From NCBI RefSeq assembly GCF_905196875.1, contig NZ_CAJJWO010000014.1, forward strand, positions 1 to 64,000: a stretch of 64,000 bases of DNA, given 5' to 3'. Shown here one piece after another: positions 26,376 to 35,758 of the stretch; position 1 is the first letter of the stretch, and each line of letters begins with the position of its first letter. The translations under genes and the position numbers were made by a program. Origin of the DNA: an uncultured Parabacteroides sp. (GTDB taxonomy: Bacteria; Bacteroidota; Bacteroidia; Bacteroidales; Tannerellaceae). The notes beneath the pieces are model-generated. The model was not told where the DNA came from. It saw only the letters and a program-made list of their open reading frames with translations, and searched no databases.

Positions 26376-27248
26376 ATGGGAAGAATTGTGTATTTTCTTC
26401 ATGCCATTGGTATGCTTTTTTTGTTGTCATCTTGTATAAAAGAAGATATGGATGATTGTGTGATAACACACACTGTAAAAGTATATGTAAAGGATAAGAA
26501 TTATTCAAATATAGAGAGTGTTTTTCAGCTGGTAAAAAAAGATGAAAACTTGCCTTATCGTGCATTTGTTAGTACAGTGCATTATCAGTTACGTGATATA
26601 AAAACCGGACAGATTGTTGAAGAAACGTCAGATAATGCATTAAGTGGAAGTGACCAGTTCTATACAATTCAGTTCAATAATTTGCCTCAGGGTAATTATA
26701 ATCTTACTGTGTGGGGGAATATACAATCGGATACGGCAACCGGTATTTTACATAATAATGGTAATGAGTTGACAGATACTTATGTTGCCAATAAAAATAT
26801 CACTTTTACTTCCGAGCCTTCTTCCGACCTGTTAATGCTGGAGAGAGCTAAGGGTGATTTGCTTCTGCTTTGTTCGAATTTCCCGTCTGAGATAACGCAG
26901 GTAGAAGAAAAAGTGACTTCATTATATGATACGGTAGATCCTTATTTGAAGTATACGGGGAATACGACTGTTCTCAAAACTGGGCCTGTTAAACCTCTTA
27001 TTGAGACCGTGCTGGCACCTTCTGTGGCGGGGGGAAGTTCGAAGTTAAACCTTCGTTTCTTTTCCGATACTTCCGGGAATGCATCTAAGGAACTTGTTGT
27101 TCCGGAAATACCTCTTATAATGAATCGAAATCAGGTAACTGCGGTGGAGGTTAACTATAATAAGATCACCGACGCATTGGAGATATGGACGTATGTCGAT
27201 GGTGAGTGGACTATGATCCATCATTTGGATATCTTAAACACCAAATAA
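26376..27248 (+). CDS. FimB/Mfa2-family fimbrial anchor-like lipoprotein
   Basis: A 290-residue lipoprotein (lipobox LLSSC, Cys20). The mature start CIKEDMDDC followed by THTVKVYVKD, and the later GNYNLTVWGN, are the FimB/Mfa2 pattern. Members anchor or limit the length of type V pili built by strand exchange between lipoprotein subunits. It is the first of four similar genes read in the same direction with short gaps. Assignment is by pattern and neighbours. Confidence 0.72.
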   Translation: MGRIVYFLHAIGMLFLLSSCIKEDMDDCVITHTVKVYVKDKNYSNIESVFQLVKKDENLPYRAFVSTVHYQLRDIKTGQIVEETSDNALSGSDQFYTIQFNNLPQGNYNLTVWGNIQSDTATGILHNNGNELTDTYVANKNITFTSEPSSDLLMLERAKGDLLLLCSNFPSEITQVEEKVTSLYDTVDPYLKYTGNTTVLKTGPVKPLIETVLAPSVAGGSSKLNLRFFSDTSGNASKELVVPEIPLIMNRNQVTAVEVNYNKITDALEIWTYVDGEWTMIHHLDILNTK

Positions 27249-27290
27249 TATATTCTTTTTTCTAGTTATTTACTTTAATAATTTCGGCTT

Positions 27291-28364
27291 ATGAAAAGTG
27301 TTGTTTTTTTATCAGTAATTTCTTTACTGATGTTTGCCTCATGTTCAAATGAAGACAACGTAGATCCTGTAGAGAGTGAAAACGGTTCAGTGACTTTTGA
27401 ACTGTCAGCAGTGAATGAAATAGAGAGTGGCTCGGTGACACGTGCTCCGGTTTATAGCCAGGAGGCCACTCAGCATGTAACCCAGGTGGATGTGTATGCT
27501 TTTAAAAAGAGTGGTTCAGATTATCTTTTTGAGAAATCGTACAATATTGCAGGCTGGACGGACGGTACGACTTTCAAACGTTTTTCCGTTCCGGAAGAGA
27601 ATAAACTGGCTATGGGAGATTATAAGTTCCTGGCGGTTGGAGTCGGAGCGGATAATCAGTTTGCGATAACATCACCTACTGCTTCCACGACTAAGTTTGA
27701 AGATATGGTGGCTACTATTGCTACGACAGGTAATGAAACGGAGATATTTGCCGGTTCTACCCCTTATACGATCATCGCCCAGGGTAGCCGTGTCAGTATC
27801 CAGATGACTCGTCAGATTGCCGGTGTTCTGGGATATTTCAAGAATGTACCGACAACGGTAGACGGAACTGCTGTTAAGTACCTGCGGCTTTCTGTATCGG
27901 CCACCAATAAAGTGACGAACCTTTCTACAGGTGCCGGATCGACAGCGGGAACCAGTCCGTACAATATTATCGATATCGACCTTTCTATACAAGGTACAGC
28001 GAATGATGTTTATACCGGAAATACGGTTGGGTCTGGTGTAGTCAAAGTTGCGAATTCACAGCTTAGCGGTAAATATCTGGTTCCTGTTAGTGCTATTACA
28101 ATGACTTTAGGCTTGTACGATGCAAGTGGAACAGCACTCAGGACATGGGCAGTTTCTTCTCCAGGAACAGGTACGAGCTTTGATATTCTGGCTAACCATT
28201 TTTATACGTTAGGTAGAAAAGTGACTTCAGGCAGTACAGTTGGAGATCCGGATGATCCGAACGATGACGATAATCCGATCGACTTGCTGACAGATCAAAC
28301 AATCACCATCACTATCTCTCCTAACTGGGTGGCTATTCACGATTTGGTTTTACAGACTCCTTAA
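27291..28364 (+). CDS. Fimbrillin-like lipoprotein (type V pilus subunit candidate)
   Basis: A 357-residue lipoprotein (lipobox FASC, Cys18). An Arg in ESGSVTRAPVYSQ sits about 50 residues in, where Arg-specific processing releases the donor-groove strand in FimA/Mfa1-type pilins. The body is beta-rich (VTQVDVYAFKK, GDYKFLAVGVG) and ends in a strand-like tail (TITISPNWVAIHDLVLQTP) suited to strand donation. It may be the main shaft subunit of this locus. Polymerisation is inference from architecture. Confidence 0.65.
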   Translation: MKSVVFLSVISLLMFASCSNEDNVDPVESENGSVTFELSAVNEIESGSVTRAPVYSQEATQHVTQVDVYAFKKSGSDYLFEKSYNIAGWTDGTTFKRFSVPEENKLAMGDYKFLAVGVGADNQFAITSPTASTTKFEDMVATIATTGNETEIFAGSTPYTIIAQGSRVSIQMTRQIAGVLGYFKNVPTTVDGTAVKYLRLSVSATNKVTNLSTGAGSTAGTSPYNIIDIDLSIQGTANDVYTGNTVGSGVVKVANSQLSGKYLVPVSAITMTLGLYDASGTALRTWAVSSPGTGTSFDILANHFYTLGRKVTSGSTVGDPDDPNDDDNPIDLLTDQTITITISPNWVAIHDLVLQTP

Positions 28365-28376
28365 ACTGAATGTCGT

Positions 28377-29414
28377 ATGAATATTATGCGTCGGACAATA
28401 GATCTTTATTTTGGGGCCGCTCTCCTGGCCTCTTTATGGCTGGGAGGGTGTTCTACGGATGATATTCCTCTCGATCAGGAAGTCGGAACGGTTTCTGTTC
28501 CTTTGTCGATCATGGAAGAAGGGGGCAATCTCACCCGTGCGTTGGGAGATGCTACCCCTTCTGTGAATCGGGTATTGATCCTGCCGTTTAAAAAGACGAA
28601 TGAATCCCTGGCGAATGATCCGGTCAATTTTGTACCGGATTATACGTCCGCCAAACAGATAGATCTAAATGCATTCCCTTTGAATACGGCTATGCTCCGG
28701 ATGACTACCGGCTCGACATACCAGTTAATGGTGATCGGTTATAACCGGAATGATTATGACTTCGCTAATCCGGCCGCTTCCGGTAGACGTTTCGACCTGG
28801 GAATATCCGGTCGTCCGTCAACCCTGGCCGATGTGAATTTGAAGTTGATCAATGCAACGGATGTTCCCGAACTGTTTTCCTGTATGGGGAATGGATATAA
28901 TGGAACTGTTTCGGTTGGAGGATTATTTAAACCCGAGCAGATAAATAATATAAAAGGGACGTTAAACAGGATTTCCAGTGGATTAACGCTGAATATTACC
29001 AATATTCCCGCCTATGTGAGCTCTATCCGTTTGAGAGCCGAACAGCTGGTTACGGCAGTGAAGGCTGCCGATGGTACGCCTGTTCAATGGCAGGTTGTCG
29101 GTGACACCGGGGTAAGGACACTGGGGTTATTAGCTCCCGCATCCGGTAAAGTCACATTCAATACGTTTATGTTGCCTACTTTGGATGCACGTAAAACGCT
29201 TTTATATCTGGATGTTATTTATGCGGGTATTACGGAGCAGTACACGGTGAAGATTGCTGATGTCGCCAATGTTGTCTCCGGCAATCGAATAATATTCTCA
29301 CCGAACCATTGGGTACGGATTGATGGTGATTACAACAAAATCAACCTGGGTTTTACCTTGTCCAATAATATTAATCTGGATGATAATGCCTGGGATGGTA
29401 TTCAAAACTATTAA
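28377..29414 (+). CDS. FimB/Mfa2-like lipoprotein, pilus accessory candidate
   Basis: A 345-residue lipoprotein (lipobox LGGC). It carries the same Thr-Arg motif near the start of the mature protein (GGNLTRALGDA) and a RVLILPFKK strand like its neighbours. It starts 12 nt after the preceding stop, so the two are probably co-translated. Starts at 28377 (ATG AAT ATT ATG) or 28386 are both possible. A role as minor or tip subunit is inferred from position. Confidence 0.6.
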   Translation: MNIMRRTIDLYFGAALLASLWLGGCSTDDIPLDQEVGTVSVPLSIMEEGGNLTRALGDATPSVNRVLILPFKKTNESLANDPVNFVPDYTSAKQIDLNAFPLNTAMLRMTTGSTYQLMVIGYNRNDYDFANPAASGRRFDLGISGRPSTLADVNLKLINATDVPELFSCMGNGYNGTVSVGGLFKPEQINNIKGTLNRISSGLTLNITNIPAYVSSIRLRAEQLVTAVKAADGTPVQWQVVGDTGVRTLGLLAPASGKVTFNTFMLPTLDARKTLLYLDVIYAGITEQYTVKIADVANVVSGNRIIFSPNHWVRIDGDYNKINLGFTLSNNINLDDNAWDGIQNY

Positions 29415-29427
29415 AAGAGTAACGAAG

Positions 29428-30930
29428 ATGAAGACATTTATTCTTGTTTGGGTTGGTTTGCTTCCGCTCTTGCTTTTTGCTGCCTGTGAGAAGGAAGAAT
29501 TGGTGCCCGTTGAAACGGAAAAGCCGGCAGAGACTCCTGATGACGGAGGCTCCGGTGTTGTCCCGGAGGGATATTTTGTAGTAACATTCTCACCGGAAAG
29601 CGGTATGACCCGGACACCTGTGAGTGGCCTCGATGGGCGGGTTCGTCATCTTCGTTACCTTGTTTATAATGAATCAGGAACGTTTGTAAAGGAAAAAGAG
29701 GTGTTACCGCTGACTTCCGGAACAACAACCTGGCCATTATCTGCTATAAGAGATACTTTGCCAAGGGGAGTCTATACGGCTGTTTTTCTGGCAAACACGG
29801 ATAAGAACTTATTCCCTTACCCTGTTACGGGTGGTGGACAGGGAGTGGCAGATGTGTTACTGAACTATAAAGGGCAGATGTCGGATGCGCGTATCGTATT
29901 GCCCAACGGCCCTTTTTCCGATACGTCGGAATATTATGAGGCAAAGGTGAGTTTTTCTCCTGCTGTGCCGAACCCGAATATCGTGTTACAACGGATCATT
30001 GGAATGTTCAAGGTGCATCGTAACTTTGTGGATGCACAGACAGCCCTTAACCAACTTGTTAACAATATTGTTACACAGATCAATTATAAGAATTATATAC
30101 AGACAACGGTGGGAGGAACCGCTCCCGGCTCATTGCGATATTTATTGAAACAGATCCCGGCTCTTGCGCTTCTTGATGCTACGGTAAATGTTGTTGCCGA
30201 TGCTTTACTGATCCCCGTAACAAATGCTCTTTACGACATTTTGTTGCAACAACTGGTCAATCAGATCGGGTTGGCGTTGACCGGAAATGCTAATCAGCAG
30301 GGTGCGCTTAGCGGAATCGGTGTTTTATTGAATCCTTGGGTGGGCGATTCTGCTCGTACGGCCATTGTCAGTATCAATAATTTCCCGAAATCGGTTGATC
30401 TGAGCAATAACGTGACAGACTACTATACCGGAGTGAACAGATTCAGGTTTAATTTTACCGGTGGAAGTGTTTACAGTGAAAAAGATATCCTTATCCGTGG
30501 TTTTCATGGTAGTTTTGATGTACGCCGTATCAGTGCCATACGTGACGGGCTTATATCCGGTTTTCTGATTGAGAATACGATTGACGGGCCTCTTTTGCTG
30601 AATGGTGCTTTTATCGATATTACAGATCCGGTAACGGCTAATGTGGCGACGAATATGCGTTATAAGGCCGATTACTCCTTTGTTGACTTAGGGCTTAAAT
30701 CATATACCCAGCAAACCGATGGAAACCATTCGCTTACGCTGAGTGTAAAACTTGGAAATATTGCGAATATCGATGGCATACTGGGAGGAATACCTCTGCT
30801 GGGTGCTATATTGGGAACAGTTTTGACCTCTATAAAAAATATTACAGTTTCCGTCCCTGTTAATCTACCTTTGCTAGGTGTGGATAACCTGCAATTGTCG
30901 GGTAGCTGGAGTGCGGTGACATCTTATTGA
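29428..30930 (+). CDS. Large fimbrillin-like lipoprotein, possible tip adhesin
   Basis: A 500-residue lipoprotein starting MKTFILVW, with lipobox FAAC. An upstream in-frame stretch overlapping the preceding gene was discarded because it has no signal peptide. It shares the Thr-Arg motif (SGMTRTPVSG) and the YLVYNESGTFVKEKEVLP pattern of FimB/Mfa2-type proteins. The middle (about 210-330) is an unusual hydrophobic stretch, with LLKQIPALALLDATVNVVAD and LLQQLVNQIGLALTG, not seen in the other three. As the largest and last subunit it may be a tip protein. This is inference. Confidence 0.6.
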   Translation: MKTFILVWVGLLPLLLFAACEKEELVPVETEKPAETPDDGGSGVVPEGYFVVTFSPESGMTRTPVSGLDGRVRHLRYLVYNESGTFVKEKEVLPLTSGTTTWPLSAIRDTLPRGVYTAVFLANTDKNLFPYPVTGGGQGVADVLLNYKGQMSDARIVLPNGPFSDTSEYYEAKVSFSPAVPNPNIVLQRIIGMFKVHRNFVDAQTALNQLVNNIVTQINYKNYIQTTVGGTAPGSLRYLLKQIPALALLDATVNVVADALLIPVTNALYDILLQQLVNQIGLALTGNANQQGALSGIGVLLNPWVGDSARTAIVSINNFPKSVDLSNNVTDYYTGVNRFRFNFTGGSVYSEKDILIRGFHGSFDVRRISAIRDGLISGFLIENTIDGPLLLNGAFIDITDPVTANVATNMRYKADYSFVDLGLKSYTQQTDGNHSLTLSVKLGNIANIDGILGGIPLLGAILGTVLTSIKNITVSVPVNLPLLGVDNLQLSGSWSAVTSY

Positions 30931-30994
30931 TTTGTCCATCTATGACTTTCATATTTTCCGGGAAAAGAGGTTGTGGGGAATGATGAGGCTTATA

Positions 30995-31009
30995 ACTTTA
31001 AGTTAAAGT
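30995..31009 (+). promoter_or_regulatory. Palindromic operator candidate upstream of the aryl-polyene promoter
   Basis: A perfect 7-1-7 palindrome, ACTTTAAGTTAAAGT, ends 11 nt before the -33 element of the cluster promoter. That position suits an activator. The regulator is not identifiable in the window. Confidence 0.5.
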
Positions 31010-31020
31010 GTTACTTAGCT

Positions 31021-31050
31021 TTGTATACTTGAGCAAAAAAGCTACTTTTG
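31021..31050 (+). promoter_or_regulatory. Promoter of the aryl-polyene cluster
   Basis: A -33 TTG (31021-31023) and a -7 TACTTTTG (31043-31050) are separated by 19 nt, the Bacteroidetes spacing. The start of transcription would be near 31057, which rules out the alternative TTG start codon at 31048 and supports ATG 31072. Confidence 0.75.
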
Positions 31051-31071
31051 CACGAGAATATAAAGGAATAT

Positions 31072-32622
31072 ATGGTGAAGGATGTATTATACAACCCCAA
31101 TGCTAACTTAACCCTGAATGAAGTACGGGCTTTGTTGTTTCAACAGAGAATGCTTACATTATCCACAGAGGCTTTGGCAAAGGTGGATCATAGCTATACT
31201 TTTTTGAAAGATTTTTCAGCGGATAAGATCATTTATGGGATTAATACAGGTTTTGGTCCGATGGCCCAGTACCGCATAGAGGATGATTCCCTGAAACAGT
31301 TACAATATAATATTATACGCAGTCATTCGACCGGGGCGGGTGCTCCGCTGTCTCCCTTGTATGTTAAGGCGGCTATGATTGCACGACTGATGACTTTCTT
31401 ACAAGGTTATTCAGGTGTACATGTAGAGTTGGTCGAATTGCTGGTTGAGTTTATCAACCGGGATATTTGCCCTTATATTCCCGAACACGGTAGTGTGGGA
31501 GCCAGTGGCGATCTTGTGCAGCTGGCACATATGGCCTTGACCTTGATCGGAGAAGGGGAGGTTTTCTATAAAGGTGAACGTCGTGATACGGCAGAGCTGA
31601 TGAAGGAGACCGGATTGAAACCTTTTACCATGAAGATACGTGAAGGCCTGTCCGTGACGAACGGAACATCGGTCATGACCGGAATTGGTATGGTCAACCT
31701 GATCTATGCCAAACAGTTGCTTACCTGGTCGGTAATAGCATCCGTGATGATGAACGAGATCGCGTCTTCGTATGACGATTTCATGTCGCCTGCCCTGAAC
31801 GGCGTTAAACGGCATGAAGGGCAGCAAACGATTGCCCGTGCCATGCGTGAATGGGTGGCGGGAAGTTCTTCTATCCGTAAACGGGAAAATGAATTATACT
31901 GTCGCCATACGGAAAAGATATTTGAACATAAGGTGCAGCCTTATTATTCGCTGCGTTGTGTCCCCCAGATACTGGGCCCTGTGTTCGATGAGATGGTCAA
32001 TGCGGAAAAGGTACTGATCGATGAACTGAACTCGGCCTGTGATAACCCGATTGTTGACCCCGAAACGAAAAATGTATATCATGGAGGTAACTTCCACGGC
32101 GATTATATCTCTTTTGAGATGGACAAACTGAAGATAGCTGTCACGAAGTTAACCATGCTGACCGAGCGCCAGCTGAATTATCTGTTCCACGACCGTATCA
32201 ACGGCATTCTGCCGCCGTTTGTCAATCTGGGCGTATTGGGACTGAACTACGGATTGCAGGCTTCCCAGTTTACGGCAACTTCCACAACGGCAGAGAGCCA
32301 GACCCTGTCGAATCCGATGTATGTGCACAGCATTCCGAATAATAATGATAACCAGGATATTGTCAGTATGGGGACAAATTCCGCCCTGTTGGCTAAAACT
32401 GTTATAGAGAACGGTTTCCAGGTGATGGCAATCCATTTTATGGCCATCGTGCAAGCGGTGGATTACCTGAAGATACAGGATCGGTTGTCTCCCCGTACAA
32501 AGGATATTTATAACGAAATACGTTCTTTCTTCCCCGTGTTTACCGAAGATACTCCCAAATACAAGGAGATCGAAACAATGATCGAGTGGTTGAAGAACAA
32601 GAATTTAGAACCGATTGCATGA
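31072..32622 (+). CDS. Tyrosine ammonia-lyase of the flexirubin/aryl-polyene type (HAL/PAL/TAL family)
   Basis: A 516-residue MIO enzyme. The Ala144-Ser145-Gly146 triad that forms the prosthetic group is in GSVGASGDLVQL, and the catalytic Tyr is in IIYGINTGFGPMAQY. The selectivity loop reads IIRSHSTGAG. From memory, this loop and the tail HSIPNNNDNQDIVSMGTNSA are nearly the same as in the tyrosine ammonia-lyase of Flavobacterium johnsoniae, a class distinct from the His-Leu type. It should make 4-coumarate from tyrosine, the starter for the polyene. It is the first gene of the cluster and overlaps the next by 4 nt. Confidence 0.85.
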   Translation: MVKDVLYNPNANLTLNEVRALLFQQRMLTLSTEALAKVDHSYTFLKDFSADKIIYGINTGFGPMAQYRIEDDSLKQLQYNIIRSHSTGAGAPLSPLYVKAAMIARLMTFLQGYSGVHVELVELLVEFINRDICPYIPEHGSVGASGDLVQLAHMALTLIGEGEVFYKGERRDTAELMKETGLKPFTMKIREGLSVTNGTSVMTGIGMVNLIYAKQLLTWSVIASVMMNEIASSYDDFMSPALNGVKRHEGQQTIARAMREWVAGSSSIRKRENELYCRHTEKIFEHKVQPYYSLRCVPQILGPVFDEMVNAEKVLIDELNSACDNPIVDPETKNVYHGGNFHGDYISFEMDKLKIAVTKLTMLTERQLNYLFHDRINGILPPFVNLGVLGLNYGLQASQFTATSTTAESQTLSNPMYVHSIPNNNDNQDIVSMGTNSALLAKTVIENGFQVMAIHFMAIVQAVDYLKIQDRLSPRTKDIYNEIRSFFPVFTEDTPKYKEIETMIEWLKNKNLEPIA

Positions 32623-33347
32623 AATACGCATTAGTAACAGGCGGAAGCCGCGGCATAGGGCGTGCCGTCAGTGTCAGACTGGCGGAAATGGGATATGTCA
32701 TATTGATAAACTACCAGAGTAACGATTCGGAAGCAGCACATACCCTGCAACTTGTCCGCGAAAAAGGATCGGACGGCGAACTGCTGAAATTTGATGTCAC
32801 GAACGCCGAGGCGGTGACATCCACCCTGAGCGGGTGGATGGATAAGCATCCGGATGCTTATATCGAAGTGTTGATCAACAATGCAGGTATTCGCAAAGAT
32901 AATCTCCTGCTCTGGATGACCGGAGAGGAATGGCACCGTGTGCTCGATATCAGCTTGTCGGGTTTCTTTAACGTTACACAGCCTTTATTGAAAGACATGC
33001 TGGTAAAACGTTTCGGGCGGATTGTCAATATCGTTTCCCTGTCAGGAATAAAAGGAATGCCGGGACAGACCAATTATTCGGCGGCTAAAGGCGGTATTAT
33101 TGCCGCAACTAAAGCGCTGGCACAGGAAGTGGCCAAGAAGAAAGTCACGGTAAATGCGGTGGCTCCCGGCTTTATCCGTACCGATATGACCGGCGACCTG
33201 GATGAAGCGGAGCTGAAGAAGCTGGTGCCCGCAGGCCGTTTCGGTGAACCGGAAGAGGTGGCCGACCTGGTGGCTTTCCTTGTTTCGCCTGCCGCTTCCT
33301 ATATTACGGGGGAGGTGATTTCAATAAACGGTGGATTATATACCTGA
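32619..33347 (+). CDS. 3-ketoacyl-ACP reductase (FabG-like SDR)
   Basis: A 242-residue short-chain dehydrogenase. The NAD(P)-binding motif is TGGSRGIGR (7-15), and NNAGIRKD follows. The catalytic Ser-Tyr-Lys is seen in IVSLSGIKG and TNYSAAKGG. It should reduce the 3-keto group in each polyene extension cycle on acyl carrier protein. The start is ATG at 32619, overlapping the lyase stop as ATGA; an earlier in-frame Met would overlap by 36 nt and precede the Rossmann strand with odd residues. Confidence 0.9.
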   Translation: MKYALVTGGSRGIGRAVSVRLAEMGYVILINYQSNDSEAAHTLQLVREKGSDGELLKFDVTNAEAVTSTLSGWMDKHPDAYIEVLINNAGIRKDNLLLWMTGEEWHRVLDISLSGFFNVTQPLLKDMLVKRFGRIVNIVSLSGIKGMPGQTNYSAAKGGIIAATKALAQEVAKKKVTVNAVAPGFIRTDMTGDLDEAELKKLVPAGRFGEPEEVADLVAFLVSPAASYITGEVISINGGLYT

Positions 33348-33358
33348 TAGAAAGATAT

Positions 33359-34582
33359 ATGAATAGAGTTGTTATTACGGGAATGGGTATTTACTCCTGC
33401 ATCGGAAAGAATCTGGAGGAGGTAAAGACTTCCTTATATAAAGGGAAATCGGGTATCGGTATCGATCCGGTTCGCAAAGAATTTGGATACCGCTCGGCAT
33501 TAACGGGACTATTGGATAAACCGAACCTGAAAGGCGTACTGGATCGCCGCCAGCGTATCGGCCTTCCTGAACAGGGCGAATATGCCTATCTGGCAACGGC
33601 CGAGGCTTTTGCACAGGCGGGGATAGACGAAGAGTATCTGCTGAACCACGAAGTCGGTATCCTTTACGGAAATGACAGCAGTACGGCTCCTGTAATCAAT
33701 GCGGTGGATATCATCCGTGAGAAAAGGAATACGGCACTGGTCGGTTCCGGCTCTATATTTCAGAGCATGAACTCGACGGTGACGATGAACCTGTCGGTTA
33801 TTTTCAAGCTGCGCGGAGTCAACTTTACGATCTCCGGTGCCTGTGCCAGCGGTTCGCATGCCATTGGGATGGGATATTTCCTGATCCGTTCGGGTATGCA
33901 GGATTGTATCGTATGCGGGGGAGCACAGGAAGTAAATATGTATTCGGTCGGCAGTTTCGACGGACTGGCCGCTTTCTCTGTCAGGGAAGATCAGCCGGAA
34001 CAGGCTTCCCGTCCGTTCGACAAGGATCGCGACGGTTTGGTTCCCAGCGGGGGAGGTGCAACCGTTATTATAGAAAGTTACGAGTCGGCTAAGCGGCGGG
34101 GAGCAAATATCCTGGCGGAAGTGGTAGGCTATGGCTTTTCTTCCAACGGCGAACATATTTCCGTCCCGAACGTAGATGGGCCGCGACGTTCGTTGGAAAT
34201 GGCATTAAAAGACGCAGGTATGGCAGCTCGCGACATACAGTATGTGAATGCCCATGCTACTTCCACCCCGTTGGGCGACCTGAATGAGGCGAAAGCCATT
34301 GCCGAAGTTTTCGGGAAAACAGCCCCGTATGTGGCTTCTACTAAGTCGATGACCGGACATGAGATGTGGATGGCAGGCGCGAGCGAAGTGATCTATTCCA
34401 TGCTGATGATGCAGAACGGATTTATCGCTCCCAATCTGAACTTTACGGAACCCGACGAGGCTTCCGCCTTGTTGAACATTCCGGCGGAGACTAAACAACT
34501 CGAATTCGACACCTTCCTGTCCAACTCGTTTGGCTTCGGAGGAACCAACTCTACATTAATAATCAAGAAATTCAAATCTTAA
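33359..34582 (+). CDS. 3-oxoacyl-ACP synthase (FabF/KAS II-like), first of the cluster
   Basis: A 407-residue ketosynthase. The catalytic triad is complete: Cys162 in SGACASGSHAIG, His299 in YVNAHATSTPLGD and His334 in STKSMTGHEMWMAG, with Lys329 also present. It ends SNSFGFGGTNSTLIIKKF. Aryl-polyene clusters usually carry more than one ketosynthase; this one resembles the FabB/FabF-type partner (ApeR-like) used for early elongation. Which ketosynthase does which step cannot be decided from sequence alone. Confidence 0.92.
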   Translation: MNRVVITGMGIYSCIGKNLEEVKTSLYKGKSGIGIDPVRKEFGYRSALTGLLDKPNLKGVLDRRQRIGLPEQGEYAYLATAEAFAQAGIDEEYLLNHEVGILYGNDSSTAPVINAVDIIREKRNTALVGSGSIFQSMNSTVTMNLSVIFKLRGVNFTISGACASGSHAIGMGYFLIRSGMQDCIVCGGAQEVNMYSVGSFDGLAAFSVREDQPEQASRPFDKDRDGLVPSGGGATVIIESYESAKRRGANILAEVVGYGFSSNGEHISVPNVDGPRRSLEMALKDAGMAARDIQYVNAHATSTPLGDLNEAKAIAEVFGKTAPYVASTKSMTGHEMWMAGASEVIYSMLMMQNGFIAPNLNFTEPDEASALLNIPAETKQLEFDTFLSNSFGFGGTNSTLIIKKFKS

Positions 34583-34600
34583 CAGACAATAAACAAACAA

Positions 34601-34846
34601 ATGGCAAATACAGAATTAATTCAAAAGATCAACGAGAAATTATCGGAGGAGTTCGAAATAGATATAGAACTGATACAGCCCGATGCCCTGTTGATGCAGA
34701 CGCTCGAACTCGATAGCCTTGACCTGGTGGATATGGTCGTACTGGTGGAACACAACTTCGGGTTTACATTGAAAGCACAGGATTTTGTCGGGATCAAAAC
34801 GTTCCAGGACTTTTACGATTTCATTGACTTACGTGTGAATGAGTAA
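34601..34846 (+). CDS. Acyl carrier protein 1
   Basis: An 81-residue acidic acyl carrier protein. The phosphopantetheine Ser39 lies in LELDSLDLVDMV. A dedicated carrier keeps polyene intermediates apart from fatty-acid synthesis. The next gene starts within its last codons (8-nt overlap). Confidence 0.93.
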   Translation: MANTELIQKINEKLSEEFEIDIELIQPDALLMQTLELDSLDLVDMVVLVEHNFGFTLKAQDFVGIKTFQDFYDFIDLRVNE

Positions 34847-35738
34847 CGACAACGACACAGGCTGGAAAGGTAAAACGCGCGGAGGTTCTTTCGGCTACCT
34901 CTTCTTTATTCTCTTGATAAAAGGGTTGGGGATAAAGGCGGCGTATGCGTTTCTTTGTCTGGTCGTGGTCTATTTTGTACCGTTTGCTCCGAAGGCGACC
35001 CGTGCGATCTGGAGGTATGCACGGCAGCGGTTAGGATATGGACGTCTTCGTTCCGCCCGTTTTCTGTTGGTCAATTATTACCGGTTGGGGCAAACTCTGA
35101 TCGATAAGGTGGCGGTCGGTGCAGGGATGGACAAACAATATACCTTCGATTTCGGTACGCGGTATCAAGACTTCCTGGAGGTATTGAATGGAAACGAAGG
35201 AGTAGTTATGATCGGTGCTCATGTAGGCAACTGGGAGATCGGCGCTCCTTTTTTCGATGAATACGGGAAGAAGATGAATATCGTGATGTTTGATGCCGAA
35301 TATCAGAAGATCAAAGAACTGTTGGAGAAGAACACGAAGGGGAAGAACTACAAAGTCATTCCCGTGAATGAAGATAACCTGACACATATATTCCGGATCA
35401 GGGATGTATTGAGTAAAGGAGAATATGTTTGTTTTCAGGGCGACCGTTATGTGGAGGGTTCGCAGGTCTTTACAGAGACTTTCCTTGGAAAAGAAGCCTC
35501 TTTTCCGGCAGGGCCGTTCCTGTTGGCTTCCCGTCTGGGAGTACCTGTCGTATTTTACTTTGCTGTCCGTGAGAAGTGCATGCATTATAAGTTTAACTTC
35601 GTACCGGCACAGCCGGAAAAGCGTGTCAAAGGGAAAGTGCCGGGGCAGGAGTTGCTGAAGCAATATGTATCAGCGTTGGAGTCGGTTGTAAAACAATATC
35701 CGGAACAATGGTTTAATTACTATGACTTCTGGAAATAA
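34839..35738 (+). CDS. LpxL/HtrB-like lipid acyltransferase
   Basis: A 299-residue protein with an N-terminal hydrophobic stretch (FGYLFFILLIKGLGIKAAYA) and the H-x4-E motif in GAHVGNWEIG (about 127-133). FQGDRYVEG and FPAGPFLLASRLGVPVVF are typical of the lysophospholipid/lipid A acyltransferase family. In aryl-polyene systems an acyltransferase joins the polyene or a second acyl chain to the lipid anchor (family knowledge). It overlaps the carrier-protein gene by 8 nt, which suggests coupling. Confidence 0.85.
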   Translation: MSNDNDTGWKGKTRGGSFGYLFFILLIKGLGIKAAYAFLCLVVVYFVPFAPKATRAIWRYARQRLGYGRLRSARFLLVNYYRLGQTLIDKVAVGAGMDKQYTFDFGTRYQDFLEVLNGNEGVVMIGAHVGNWEIGAPFFDEYGKKMNIVMFDAEYQKIKELLEKNTKGKNYKVIPVNEDNLTHIFRIRDVLSKGEYVCFQGDRYVEGSQVFTETFLGKEASFPAGPFLLASRLGVPVVFYFAVREKCMHYKFNFVPAQPEKRVKGKVPGQELLKQYVSALESVVKQYPEQWFNYYDFWK

Positions 35739-35758
35739 CAGATAGAATAAGAGAGAAC

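Noticed and set aside
23558..30930. Invertible promoter (phase-variable) for the pilus-like genes.
   Set aside because: I looked for long inverted repeats flanking a promoter and found none, and no site-specific recombinase gene is in the window.
31048..31071. TTG at 31048 as start of the ammonia-lyase.
   Set aside because: It lies inside and just after the -7 promoter element; transcription starts after it. ATG 31072 has an AAAGG upstream and fits the family N-terminus.
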